Shown here one piece after another: positions 10,949 to 19,783 of a stretch of 35,293 nt of DNA. Position numbers and translations under genes: made by a program. Origin of the DNA: Pseudomonadota bacterium (GTDB lineage Bacteria > Pseudomonadota > Gammaproteobacteria > Pseudomonadales > Azotimanducaceae); the NCBI GenBank assembly GCA_027622495.1, contig JAQBYL010000002.1, forward strand, positions 1 to 35,293. The letters run 5' to 3'. How positions within the stretch are numbered: position 1 is the first letter of the stretch; the number at the start of each line of letters is the position of its first letter. The notes beneath the pieces are model-generated. The model saw nothing but the letters and a program-made list of their open reading frames with translations, did no database searches and was not told the DNA's origin.

Positions 10949-12220
10949 CTAAATACTTGCTGATGCGTGGTTAGGAAGCGCTAACCTTGTCACAAATATG
11001 CGAACCAGTTGGTCGAGCAACGCTTGCGCAAGCTGATCCTTGCTCTGAAGCTGCAATGCGAGTTCGCCTTCGTCCCAGATCAGCGTGGCGGCGTTATGAT
11101 CGCTATTGAAGCCGATACCGGCCTGCGATACGTCGTTCACCACGATGGCATCGAGTTGTTTACGCAGGCGTTTCTCCCGGGCCGCGGGTAGCGCGTTTTG
11201 CGTTTCAGCGGCAAACCCGACCACCAGCGGTGGATTGGCAGCTTGCGCGACGCTTGCGATCACGTCCGGGTTTTCGGTCAGCTCCAGGGTCATTGTGTTG
11301 CTGCCGCGAACCTGTTTCTTGATCTTCTGTTCTGCGGCTGCCAGCGGCCGGTAGTCGGCCACTGCGGCCACGCCAATGAAGATGTGCTGACCCGGCAGAT
11401 CTGCCTGAACGGCGTCGAACAGATCCTGGGCACTGTTGATGTCAATCCGCCGACATCCTTGCGGGGTCGGCAGATTGGTGGGGCCACAGATCAGGGTCAC
11501 GTCCGCCCCGGACCTGGCCGCCGCCGCGGCAATGGCGAACCCCTGCTTGCCGGAGCTGTGATTGCTGATATAGCGCACCGGGTCGATGGCTTCCCGGGTG
11601 GGACCGGCGGTGATCATAACCCGCAGCCCTTCAAGGATCGGAGGTGCAAAAACCTTTTCCAGAGCACCCACCAGCGCGTCTGGTTCAAGCATGCGACCGG
11701 GGCCGAAATCCCCGCAAGCCTGGGCTCCTTCACCAGGGCCGATAATGCCAACACCATCATTGATCAGGGTGGCCACATTGCGTGCCGTCGCCGGGTGTTT
11801 CCACATAGCCTGGTTCATGGCGGGGGCGATGAGAATCGGTGCATCGGTGGCAAGACACAGGGTACTGAGCAGGTCACCGGCGAGCCCTGCAGCAAGCTCG
11901 GCGAGAAAGTTTGCCGTTGCTGGCGCAACCATGATGGCGTCGGCCCAGCGCGCAAGCTCGATATGCCCCATGGCGGCTTCTGCGCCTTCGTCCCACAAAT
12001 CGTCGCGGACGGGCCGGCCAGACACTGCCTGCAGCGTGGTGGCGGTCACGAACTGATGCGCGCTTGCCGACATCACGACCTGCACATTCGCACCGATTGA
12101 GGTGAGTGCTCGCACAAGCGCAGGCGCTTTGTACGCTGCTATTCCGCCGGTAATCCCGACGATAATGTTACGACCGGCCAAACCCACCGGTGGTGCGCCG
12201 CTAATCTGAATGTTGCTCAT
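10949..12220 (-). CDS. coaBC: Bifunctional phosphopantothenoylcysteine decarboxylase/phosphopantothenate-cysteine ligase
   Basis: GITGGIAAYKAPALVRAL, APAMNQAMWKHPAT, ITAGPTREAIDPVRYISNHSSGKQG; ATG at 12220 (MSNIQISG) is a plausible start. Confidence 0.96.
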   Translation of the reverse strand: MSNIQISGAPPVGLAGRNIIVGITGGIAAYKAPALVRALTSIGANVQVVMSASAHQFVTATTLQAVSGRPVRDDLWDEGAEAAMGHIELARWADAIMVAPATANFLAELAAGLAGDLLSTLCLATDAPILIAPAMNQAMWKHPATARNVATLINDGVGIIGPGEGAQACGDFGPGRMLEPDALVGALEKVFAPPILEGLRVMITAGPTREAIDPVRYISNHSSGKQGFAIAAAAARSGADVTLICGPTNLPTPQGCRRIDINSAQDLFDAVQADLPGQHIFIGVAAVADYRPLAAAEQKIKKQVRGSNTMTLELTENPDVIASVAQAANPPLVVGFAAETQNALPAAREKRLRKQLDAIVVNDVSQAGIGFNSDHNAATLIWDEGELALQLQSKDQLAQALLDQLVRIFVTRLALPNHASASI

Positions 12221-12254
12221 GTTTTGTTGCCCGAAGACCAACTTTTGATACGGC

Positions 12255-12953
12255 ATGTTAATCGAAAACGGACGGCAGGCGATGCAGGCTCGTGAGTGTT
12301 TACTCGAACAAGGCGACAGTACGCTCAGTGACGCTCAGTTGCTGGAAGTGTGTCTGCGGACCGGGCACACGGGTATGCGGGTCAACGAGTTTGCACAGGC
12401 GTTGCTTGAGCGCTTTGGCGGGATTGGCGGTTTGCTCGATGCATCTGTCGCTGATCTACGTCGCCAGAAAGGCCTCGGGCCATCGAAGATCGCGACCTTG
12501 AAAGCCATGCTTGCCCTGGCGGAGCGCTACCATCGAGGGGTGGTGCGCAATCGTGAACTCATGGTCGGCTCAGATCAGGTGCTGGGCTTTCTGCGTGGGT
12601 GCTTTGCCGGTGCCCGTCGCGAGATATTTGCCTGTATGTTTCTCGACACACGCCACCGTCTGATCGAGTTCGAGAAGTTGTTTTTTGGCTCAATCGATCG
12701 GGCTACCGTTCATCCGCGTGAGATCGTCCGTCGGGCCCTGGAGCTTGACGCTGCGGCTGTGGTGCTTGCTCACAACCACCCATCCGGTATACCAGAGCCC
12801 AGCCTCAGTGATCTGAATCTGACCCAGTCTCTGGTTGAGTTGTTAAAGCAACTGGACATCGTCGTCCTTGATCATGTGATTATCGGGGCGGGTAACAGCG
12901 CGGTTTCATTCGCCGAAAGAGGTCTGATTCAGGCAGGCGCCATCAGCGGTTGA
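12255..12953 (+). CDS. radC: RadC family JAB/MPN-domain protein
   Basis: LLEQGDSTLSDAQLLEVCLRTG, helix-hairpin-helix, JAMM motif HNHPSGIPEPSLSDLNLT; upstream of rpmB. Alternative start ATG at 12282. Confidence 0.92.
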   Translation: MLIENGRQAMQARECLLEQGDSTLSDAQLLEVCLRTGHTGMRVNEFAQALLERFGGIGGLLDASVADLRRQKGLGPSKIATLKAMLALAERYHRGVVRNRELMVGSDQVLGFLRGCFAGARREIFACMFLDTRHRLIEFEKLFFGSIDRATVHPREIVRRALELDAAAVVLAHNHPSGIPEPSLSDLNLTQSLVELLKQLDIVVLDHVIIGAGNSAVSFAERGLIQAGAISG

Positions 12954-12977
12954 TTCAACTGAAACTACAAGCCTCGC

Positions 12978-13007
12978 TTGCCCCCGATGGGGCCGTTCTG
13001 GTATAAA
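12978..13007 (+). promoter_or_regulatory. Candidate sigma70-type promoter for rpmB-rpmG
   Basis: TTGCCC-N18-TATAAA, ending 36 nt upstream of the rpmB ATG. Confidence 0.4.
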
Positions 13008-13043
13008 CGCGCCCTCATTTTTTCAGCTAGAGCAATTTGGGCC

Positions 13044-13280
13044 ATGTCGCAAGTATGTCAGGTGACCGGGAAGCGTCCGATGTCAGGAAACAACGTCAGT
13101 CACGCGAATAATCGTACTCGGCGCCGTTTTTCGCCAAATTTGCACACCCATCGTTTCTGGGTCGAAAGCGAGAACCGTTTTGTGCGGTTGAAAGTGTCGG
13201 CAAAGGGTATGCGTATCATCGATAAAAAAGGCATCGACCAGGTTCTTTGCGACCTGCGCACTGCTGGTCAGAAGGTCTAA
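13044..13280 (+). CDS. rpmB: 50S ribosomal protein L28
   Basis: [45 protein letters not shown]-track start at 12978 is too early. Confidence 0.97.
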   Translation: MSQVCQVTGKRPMSGNNVSHANNRTRRRFSPNLHTHRFWVESENRFVRLKVSAKGMRIIDKKGIDQVLCDLRTAGQKV

Positions 13281-13290
13281 GGGGAACGTT

Positions 13291-13446
13291 ATGCGAGACA
13301 AAATCAAACTGGTATCGAGCGCCGGCACCGGTCACTACTACACAACCGACAAGAACAAGCGCAATACCCCGGACAAGCTGGAAATGAAAAAATATGATCC
13401 GGTTGTTCGTAAACACGTCATCTACACAGAAGCAAAAATCAAGTAA
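13291..13446 (+). CDS. rpmG: 50S ribosomal protein L33 (missing from the supplied ORF track because it is short)
   Basis: Manual translation, 51 aa: [51 protein letters not shown]; follows rpmB. Confidence 0.97.
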   Translation: MRDKIKLVSSAGTGHYYTTDKNKRNTPDKLEMKKYDPVVRKHVIYTEAKIK

Positions 13447-13537
13447 ACCCACGCTTTAAGCCCCCACGCGGCGTATTCGCGTCGCCTCCAGGTGCCCCAC
13501 CAGCAATGCGGTGGCAGCGCGACCGCGCTGCTTGTGA

Positions 13538-14368
13538 ATGCCAGAACTTCCCGAAGTAGAAACCACCCGGCGAGGCCTTAAACCCCATGTCGTGGGGCAG
13601 CGCCTGTCTGGGTGGGTGGTGCGTAATCCCAACCTGCGCTGGCCGGTTGCGATACCGGTGGTGTTGCGTGATCAGGGGGTTCGCGCGCTTGAGCGACGGG
13701 GTAAATATCTGTTGTTTCGCTTTGATGCGGGTACCTTGATCGTTCATCTGGGGATGTCAGGCAGCCTGCAGGTGGTCCGGCCGGATCAGGCGGTGCTGAA
13801 ACATGACCACGTGGACCTGGTTCTGAGTAATCAGCACATCGTGCGGTTTAATGATCCACGTCGTTTCGGCTGTGTGCTCTTTCACCCTGCCCAGCCCGAA
13901 CCGCATTGGCTACTGCAAAGCCTCGGCATTGAGCCTTTTGATGCAGGGTTTGACGGCGCGTACCTGAAAAAAGCCGCCCGCGGCAGACGCGTTGCCGTCA
14001 AGAACATGATCATGGACGGTCGTATTGTCGTAGGGGTGGGCAACATCTATGCGGCTGAATCGCTGTTTCTGGCGGGCATTCGCCCTACGGTGGCCGCCCA
14101 CCGCGTCACTGGTTTCGCGTTTGATGCACTGGCCGGGAGCATCAAGCAGGTCTTGAGCCGCGCGATCGAATCCGGTGGAACCACGCTGAAAGACTTTGTC
14201 GGTGCCGAAGGGCGGCCAGGCTACTTTGCTCAACATCTCAATGTTTATGGTCGTGGTGGAGAGCCCTGCTGGACCTGTGGCACGGTGCTGAAAAGCATTA
14301 TTCTGGGCCAGCGGGCCACCGTTTTTTGCCCGAAATGCCAACGCAGCCAAGGTTTTGCACGGCGGTAG
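13538..14368 (+). CDS. mutM: Formamidopyrimidine-DNA glycosylase
   Basis: [14 protein letters not shown]-terminus, zinc finger [25 protein letters not shown]. Confidence 0.97.
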   Translation: MPELPEVETTRRGLKPHVVGQRLSGWVVRNPNLRWPVAIPVVLRDQGVRALERRGKYLLFRFDAGTLIVHLGMSGSLQVVRPDQAVLKHDHVDLVLSNQHIVRFNDPRRFGCVLFHPAQPEPHWLLQSLGIEPFDAGFDGAYLKKAARGRRVAVKNMIMDGRIVVGVGNIYAAESLFLAGIRPTVAAHRVTGFAFDALAGSIKQVLSRAIESGGTTLKDFVGAEGRPGYFAQHLNVYGRGGEPCWTCGTVLKSIILGQRATVFCPKCQRSQGFARR

Positions 14369-14424
14369 TGGTACATTGCCAGCCGCGAATAGGGTTGAAG
14401 ATAAAAGGATCGCGAGATAAAGGG

Positions 14425-14724
14425 ATGAGCATAATGAAGAACCTGATCCAAGCTGTATTGGTCGTCTGTCTGATCATTTCCATGCCGGTATTTGCCGCCG
14501 AAGGCGAACAACCGAAGGCCATGGCCATGGCGGCCGATCTGGTCGTCGCCCGTCCATTTGGGATCGTCATCACCACCGTGGGGACAGCTGCATTTGTGGT
14601 CAGCCTGCCTTTTACACTGCTTGGTGGGAACGTTGGAAAAGCCGCACAGGCTCTGGTGGTTGAGCCAGGCAAAGAGACCTTTGTCCGTTGTCTCGGTTGC
14701 CGCATGTCGGGCCGAGACAAGTAA
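14425..14724 (+). CDS. Small predicted exported/membrane protein of unknown function
   Basis: ATG at 14425: [28 protein letters not shown] (signal peptide-like), hydrophobic segment [22 protein letters not shown]-terminal CLGC. Confidence 0.7.
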   Translation: MSIMKNLIQAVLVVCLIISMPVFAAEGEQPKAMAMAADLVVARPFGIVITTVGTAAFVVSLPFTLLGGNVGKAAQALVVEPGKETFVRCLGCRMSGRDK

Positions 14725-14728
14725 GCAC

Positions 14729-15208
14729 TCAGCGTTGGGCTAACTCTTTAACCACGGCCGGGTGAACGAACTTTGACACATCGCCGCCGAGCGATGCGAT
14801 TTCGCGCACCAGCGTCGAAGAGATAAACGATGTGGTCTGGGACGTCGGCAGAAACACATACTCGATATTCGAATCCAGTGACTGATTCATTTCGGCCATC
14901 TGAAATTCGTAGTCGAAGTCGGTAACCGTTCGCAGACCCCGCAGGATGTAGCCTGTTCCCTTGGATCGCGCGAAGTCGACCAGCAGATTGTTGAAGCCTT
15001 CCACCGAGACACGATCGCCGAATTCGGCGAGCACCGTGTTACACAGCCGAATCCGATCTGCCAGATGGGCTGCTGGATTTTTCTGTGCTGACGTGCCGAT
15101 CGCCAGGACCACATGATCAAAAAGCTTTAACGCCCGTTTGACCAGATCAGTGTGACCGTTCGTTATCGGATTAAACGAACCTGGATAGACAACAACCTTC
15201 ATACTCAC
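14729..15208 (-). CDS. coaD: Phosphopantetheine adenylyltransferase
   Basis: KVVVYPGSFNPITNGHTDLVKRAL, ISSTLVREIASLGGDVSKFVHPAV; alternative start ATG at 15202. Confidence 0.96.
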   Translation of the reverse strand: MSMKVVVYPGSFNPITNGHTDLVKRALKLFDHVVLAIGTSAQKNPAAHLADRIRLCNTVLAEFGDRVSVEGFNNLLVDFARSKGTGYILRGLRTVTDFDYEFQMAEMNQSLDSNIEYVFLPTSQTTSFISSTLVREIASLGGDVSKFVHPAVVKELAQR

Positions 15209-15241
15209 CTCTCCTCCCCAGGGTTGCGGATGGTAACGGGG

Positions 15242-15814
15242 TCACCTGCCGGTCGCAAGAAGCCCGAACTGGCTTTCTCCGGCGGTGGCGGACTTGATCA
15301 CCGACCACGAACCTGTTGTCAGATCGGGCGCCCCATGGCGGTTGTATTCCACATAAATAAGCGCCCGTTCGCTCAAAAGTGACCGTGAGGTCAGTAAATC
15401 GAGCGACTTCGAGATCAGCGCAGGTGAGTCAAAGGGCGGATCCAGAAATACCAGGTCGAAGGGCGAGTTCTGATCGCAGGCATAGTGTTTGAGGAAGGTA
15501 AGCGCTCGCGCATGGTGAATGCGTGCCGCGGCTGCGTTAAGGTCTAGGGCGCTTGCTTTGAGCGCCCTGACGGTGGCTGCGTCCTGATCGACAAACGTGG
15601 TACTTGCCGCTCCCCGAGAGAGCGCTTCGAAACCAAGACAACCACTACCGGCAAAAAGATCGAGACAGCGTGCGTCGGCGACATCCGCGACCAGCCAGTT
15701 GAACAATGTTTCCCGGGCACGACCGAGGGTCGGGCGAAGCGGACTGCGGGGCGGAAACCTGAGCTTTCGTCCCTTCCACATACCACTGATAATGCGCACC
15801 TGATTCTGCGCCAT
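15242..15814 (-). CDS. rsmD: 16S rRNA (guanine966-N2)-methyltransferase RsmD
   Basis: MAQNQVRIISGMWKGRKLRFPP, RPTLGRARETLFNWL, DLFAGSGCLGFEALSRGA, catalytic DPPF. Confidence 0.94.
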   Translation of the reverse strand: MAQNQVRIISGMWKGRKLRFPPRSPLRPTLGRARETLFNWLVADVADARCLDLFAGSGCLGFEALSRGAASTTFVDQDAATVRALKASALDLNAAAARIHHARALTFLKHYACDQNSPFDLVFLDPPFDSPALISKSLDLLTSRSLLSERALIYVEYNRHGAPDLTTGSWSVIKSATAGESQFGLLATGR

Positions 15815-15842
15815 AAACCAATACTCGCAACAACTGGAGCGC

Positions 15843-16805
15843 ATGTTGAGCGAAGCGGAAGTAAAAAACGACAAAGGATTCTGGAGGCGCCTGAAGGCGG
15901 GCCTTGGCAAGACGCGGTCTCAGCTTGCAACCGGGGTGGGCAATCTGTTGCTGGGCGAACGCGAGATCAGCGAAGACGTGCTCGACGATCTGGAGACGTC
16001 CCTTCTGCTCACCGATGTCGGGGTCAGCACCACCAAAGAGGTCATGGACGCTCTGCGGCTGCGGGTGTCGCGCAAAGAACTCAATAACACCGCCGCGCTG
16101 CATGGCGCATTGGCGAAGTTGTTGAAAGAGCTGCTGGCACCGCTGGTTCGCCCGTTCGAAATTCGTAAGGATCGGCCGTTCATCATATTTTTTGTAGGCG
16201 TAAACGGAGTGGGGAAGACCACAACCATTGGCAAGCTGGCTCGAAGGCTCACGGCCGAGGGGTTGAGTGTGCTGCTGGCAGCGGGAGATACCTTTCGCGC
16301 GGCGGCCGTTGAGCAACTCAAGGTATGGGGTGAGCGCAACGAAATCCCGGTGATCGCGCAGGCCAGTGGTGCAGATTCGGCATCGGTGGTGTTCGATGCG
16401 ATCAAGGCAGCGCAAGCGCGTAAGGTAGATGTGGTTCTGGCAGATACGGCCGGACGTCTGCAGGACAAAACCAACTTGATGGAAGAACTTAAAAAGATCC
16501 ACCGGGTGGTCAATCGGTTCGATGCAAACGCTCCCCATGAGGTTATTCTGGTCCTCGATGCGGGGATTGGGCAGAACGCCATCAGTCAGGCGAAAGCATT
16601 CATTGAGGCGGTCGATGTGAGTGGATTTGTGCTGACCAAGCTCGATGGCAGCGCCAAAGCCGGGGTCATATTCGCGATCGCCGCGGAGCTCAAGAAAATG
16701 GGCCTCACCAAGCCCGTGTATTTCATCGGCGTGGGCGAGCGTGTGGAAGACCTGCGGCCCTTCGACGCAGGAGATTTTGTGGACGCCCTGTTGGCGAACG
16801 AGTGA
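15843..16805 (+). CDS. ftsY: Signal recognition particle receptor FtsY
   Basis: SRP GTPase motifs GVNGVGKTTTIGKLA, DTAGRLQ, TKLDGSAKAGVIF; followed directly by ftsE. Confidence 0.96.
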   Translation: MLSEAEVKNDKGFWRRLKAGLGKTRSQLATGVGNLLLGEREISEDVLDDLETSLLLTDVGVSTTKEVMDALRLRVSRKELNNTAALHGALAKLLKELLAPLVRPFEIRKDRPFIIFFVGVNGVGKTTTIGKLARRLTAEGLSVLLAAGDTFRAAAVEQLKVWGERNEIPVIAQASGADSASVVFDAIKAAQARKVDVVLADTAGRLQDKTNLMEELKKIHRVVNRFDANAPHEVILVLDAGIGQNAISQAKAFIEAVDVSGFVLTKLDGSAKAGVIFAIAAELKKMGLTKPVYFIGVGERVEDLRPFDAGDFVDALLANE

Positions 16806-17474
16806 ATGGGACGGATCGAGTTTCACCAGGTCAGTAAACGATTCCTGAGTGGTCTGGATGCTCTGCAGGACATCTCCGCGTCTTTCGATGCAGGATCGAT
16901 GACGTTTCTCACCGGCCATTCCGGCGCCGGGAAGACCACCTTTCTGAAGCTGCTGTTGTGCCTTGATCGTCCCACCGGCGGGCAGATCCTGGTGAATGAC
17001 GTCAACGTCACGCAGATTCGCGAATCCCGCCTGCCTTTCTACCGGCAGCAGATGGGCGTGGTTTTTCAGGACCACCATCTGCTTAGCCATCGGACAATTT
17101 TTGAAAACGTCAGTCTGCCGCTGCGGGTCACCGGGTTGCGTCCGCGTGATATCGGGCGAAGGGTTCGTGCGGCGTTATCAGCCGTGGGGCTGTTAAAACG
17201 CGAACGCTTCTACCCTAACCAGCTGTCCACCGGCGAACAGCAGCGCGTCGGGATCGCAAGAGCCGTGGTGGCAAGACCGCGCATACTGCTGGCCGATGAG
17301 CCCACCGGAAATCTGGATCCAGAACTGTCGGCCGATATCATGAATCTGTTTTTGCAGTTCAATCAGGTAGGCACCACGGTGATTATTGCGAGCCACGATC
17401 GGGCTCTGATCGATCAGATGGGCAAGCGCATCATGGAGCTCTCCCATGGTCAGATCATCAAAGACGTAAGCTAA
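16806..17474 (+). CDS. ftsE: Cell division ATP-binding protein FtsE
   Basis: Walker A GHSGAGKTTFLKL, signature LSTGEQQRVGIARA, Walker B ILLADEPTGNLDP; start abuts ftsY stop (TGAATG). Confidence 0.96.
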   Translation: MGRIEFHQVSKRFLSGLDALQDISASFDAGSMTFLTGHSGAGKTTFLKLLLCLDRPTGGQILVNDVNVTQIRESRLPFYRQQMGVVFQDHHLLSHRTIFENVSLPLRVTGLRPRDIGRRVRAALSAVGLLKRERFYPNQLSTGEQQRVGIARAVVARPRILLADEPTGNLDPELSADIMNLFLQFNQVGTTVIIASHDRALIDQMGKRIMELSHGQIIKDVS

Positions 17475-17485
17475 GTGAGACGAGG

Positions 17486-18442
17486 GTGAAAGAACCGCGC
17501 AAAGCTCGTGACCCGTGGCCGCGAAAGCGACAGGGACCGCTGGCCTGGATTCGTGATCATATCCGGGTGGCCACGGAAGCCAGTCACTTCTTGAGCGCTC
17601 GCCTCGCCGCGAGCCTGGTGGTGTGGTTGCTGGTCGGTATAGCACTTGCATTACCGGCGGGTCTGTTTCTGCTGCAGGTCAGTCTGTCGGGCCTGACGCA
17701 AGTCTGGGATGGGCGCCCGGGGGTTTCGTTGTATTTCGATCTGGGGGCAGAAAACATCACAACGGTCGCCGACGAACTTCGCGGTCTGTCAGAAGTAGAC
17801 TCGGTCACGGTGGTGACGCAAGAACAGGCACTGGAGGAATTCCAGCGTCACTCCGGTGTGTCGGACGCCCTTGCGCTGCTCGAGGCCAATCCCCTGCCCG
17901 CCTCGATCCGGGCCACCATGTCGCCTGGAGCCAGCCTTGAAGACCTTGAAGCGCTGGCGCTGCGTATGCGTGCAGGTGCCGGTGTGTCCGAGGTGGTGGT
18001 GGAAAAGACCTGGCTGCAGCGCGTCAACGACATTTCGGTCGTCGTGCGACGTCTGGGCCTGATTCTGGGAGCCCTGTTCGGGATCGGTGCAGTTCTCGTT
18101 ACAACCACCTCTGTCAGGCTTGCGATCGAATCGCGCCTCGAGGAGCTGCGGGTCCTCAAACTGGTTGGGGCCACGGCCGGTCAGATGCGCCGGCCTTTCA
18201 TTTATTTCGGCGCGCTTTACGGTATCGGCGGCGGGATTGTCGCTGCGATGCTGCTGAGCCTCGCACTGATTGCCATTGAGACACCGTTGGCAGATCTGCT
18301 CGGCAGCTATGATCGAGACCTGGAATTGGCCGGTTTTGACCCGATATTCATCCTGTGGCTGTTGGGAATTGGCGGAGGTCTCGGTGTGACGGGTGCCCTG
18401 ATCGCTGTAAGACAACGGGTGTCAACGTTAGAAATATTTTAA
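17486..18442 (+). CDS. ftsX: Cell division permease-like protein FtsX
   Basis: Four hydrophobic segments, downstream of ftsE and upstream of rpoH; motif SRLEELRVLKLVGATAGQMRRPF; GTG start. Confidence 0.94.
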   Translation: MKEPRKARDPWPRKRQGPLAWIRDHIRVATEASHFLSARLAASLVVWLLVGIALALPAGLFLLQVSLSGLTQVWDGRPGVSLYFDLGAENITTVADELRGLSEVDSVTVVTQEQALEEFQRHSGVSDALALLEANPLPASIRATMSPGASLEDLEALALRMRAGAGVSEVVVEKTWLQRVNDISVVVRRLGLILGALFGIGAVLVTTTSVRLAIESRLEELRVLKLVGATAGQMRRPFIYFGALYGIGGGIVAAMLLSLALIAIETPLADLLGSYDRDLELAGFDPIFILWLLGIGGGLGVTGALIAVRQRVSTLEIF

Positions 18443-18483
18443 ATATCAGATAGATAGATAATCATAAGGAACTTAAACGGGGA

Positions 18484-18510
18484 TTAGCACTCTACGGGCG
18501 AGAGTGCTAA
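18484..18510 (+). promoter_or_regulatory. CIRCE element (HrcA operator) upstream of rpoH
   Basis: Perfect inverted repeat TTAGCACTC-TACGGGCGA-GAGTGCTAA, identical to the consensus CIRCE arms with the canonical 9-nt spacer. Confidence 0.92.
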
Positions 18511-18544
18511 AATTCTGCGTCGTGTTACCGGAGGTATCACTTTT

Positions 18545-19396
18545 ATGTCGACCCAAGTTATGAATCTGAGCGCACTGGCCCCAGGTAAGGATCTGGATGC
18601 TTACGTGAATACCGTGCGGTCTTTCCCCGTTCTGAGTGCCGAGCAGGAACGCGATCTGGCAGAACGGTTTATCTATCAGAATGATCTTGAGGCTGCCCGT
18701 GAGCTGGTGTTGTGTCATCTGCGTTTTGTGGTTCACCTGGCTCGCACCTATCGCGGTTATGGTCTGGCGGAAGGTGATCTGATTCAGGAAGGCAACGTCG
18801 GGCTGATGAAAGCCGTCAAGCGGTATGACCCTGAGCGCGGTGTGCGGCTGGTGTCGTTTGCCGTTCACTGGATTCGCGCGGAGATGCACGAGTTCATTCT
18901 GCGTAACTGGCGCATCGTCAAAGTCGCCACCACCAAAGCTCAGCGAAAACTGTTTTTTAATCTGCGTGGGGCCAAAAAGCGTCTGGCCTGGCTCACAGAA
19001 GAAGAAACCAATGCGCTGGCTGAAGAGCTTGGGGTGTCGAGCGCCGAAGTCACCCGCATGGAAAGCCGACTCAGCGCAAACGACATGGCCTTTGATGGCT
19101 ACGAAGGCGACGATGATGAGCGTAGCACTGCGCCCATGTACTTCCTCGAATCAGTCGGGAGCGATCCGGCGGAGTTGATCGAAGCGCAAGACTGGGAGCG
19201 CAGTTCGTCGGCAAAACTTGCGCAGGCACTGGGTGCGTTAGACGAGCGCAGCCGCGATATCGTTGCGCGACGCTGGCTCAAAGATGACAAAACAACCCTC
19301 ACGGATCTGGCAGCGGACTACGATGTCTCGGCCGAGCGAATCCGGCAGCTGGAAAAGAACGCGATCAAAAAGCTGAAAGAGGCGATTGCGGCCTGA
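18545..19396 (+). CDS. rpoH: RNA polymerase heat-shock sigma factor sigma-32 (RpoH)
   Basis: [84 protein letters not shown], RpoH-box region; follows ftsYEX; RBS GGAGG at 18530-18534. Confidence 0.97.
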   Translation: MSTQVMNLSALAPGKDLDAYVNTVRSFPVLSAEQERDLAERFIYQNDLEAARELVLCHLRFVVHLARTYRGYGLAEGDLIQEGNVGLMKAVKRYDPERGVRLVSFAVHWIRAEMHEFILRNWRIVKVATTKAQRKLFFNLRGAKKRLAWLTEEETNALAEELGVSSAEVTRMESRLSANDMAFDGYEGDDDERSTAPMYFLESVGSDPAELIEAQDWERSSSAKLAQALGALDERSRDIVARRWLKDDKTTLTDLAADYDVSAERIRQLEKNAIKKLKEAIAA

Positions 19397-19417
19397 TTCT
19401 TACAGGCTCGATGAGTC

Positions 19418-19783
19418 ATGGGTCAGCGAGCTTTCGCGATTGGTGGCTGCTTTTACGGCTTGACTGGGGTTGGCCTGGGCGCGTTTGGCGCGCATGGTCT
19501 GGCGGGATTGGATCCAGCCAGACTGGCAAGCTGGGACAACGCAGTCACCTATCAACTTCTGCACGCGGTTGCTTTACTCGTCATTGCCCGATTTGCTGAT
19601 AACGTTGCCTGGCGGGTTGCCGGTTGGAGCTTCCTGACGGGCGTTCTACTCTTTTCTGGCAGTATTTATCTGCTCATCCTTGGTGGTCCCCGCATACTCG
19701 GGCCCATCACCCCGGTGGGTGGTGTCGCATTTTTAATCGGCTGGGCCGCACTGCTTTATTCGGCGGTAAAACACAACAGATGA
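19418..19783 (+). CDS. DUF423 family membrane protein (YgdD-like)
   Basis: LTGVGLGAFGAHGL...WDNAVTYQLLHAVALL; hydrophobic segments. Confidence 0.88.
   Translation: MGQRAFAIGGCFYGLTGVGLGAFGAHGLAGLDPARLASWDNAVTYQLLHAVALLVIARFADNVAWRVAGWSFLTGVLLFSGSIYLLILGGPRILGPITPVGGVAFLIGWAALLYSAVKHNR

Noticed and set aside
11198-12100. 300-aa plus-strand ORF inside coaBC
   Set aside because: Antisense to conserved CoaBC domains; no recognisable protein motif
12317-12340. Direct repeat ACGCTCAGTGACGCTCAG in radC
   Set aside because: Only two short copies, encoding the conserved RadC segment STLSDAQLL; consistent with ordinary coding sequence
13447-13537. GC-rich imperfect palindromes between rpmG and mutM as a rho-independent terminator
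   Set aside because: Stem is imperfect and there is no downstream T-run
15645-17090. 481-aa minus-strand ORF spanning ftsY and parts of rsmD/ftsE
   Set aside because: Antisense shadow ORF in GC-rich coding DNA; no recognisable domain and fully covered by well-supported genes
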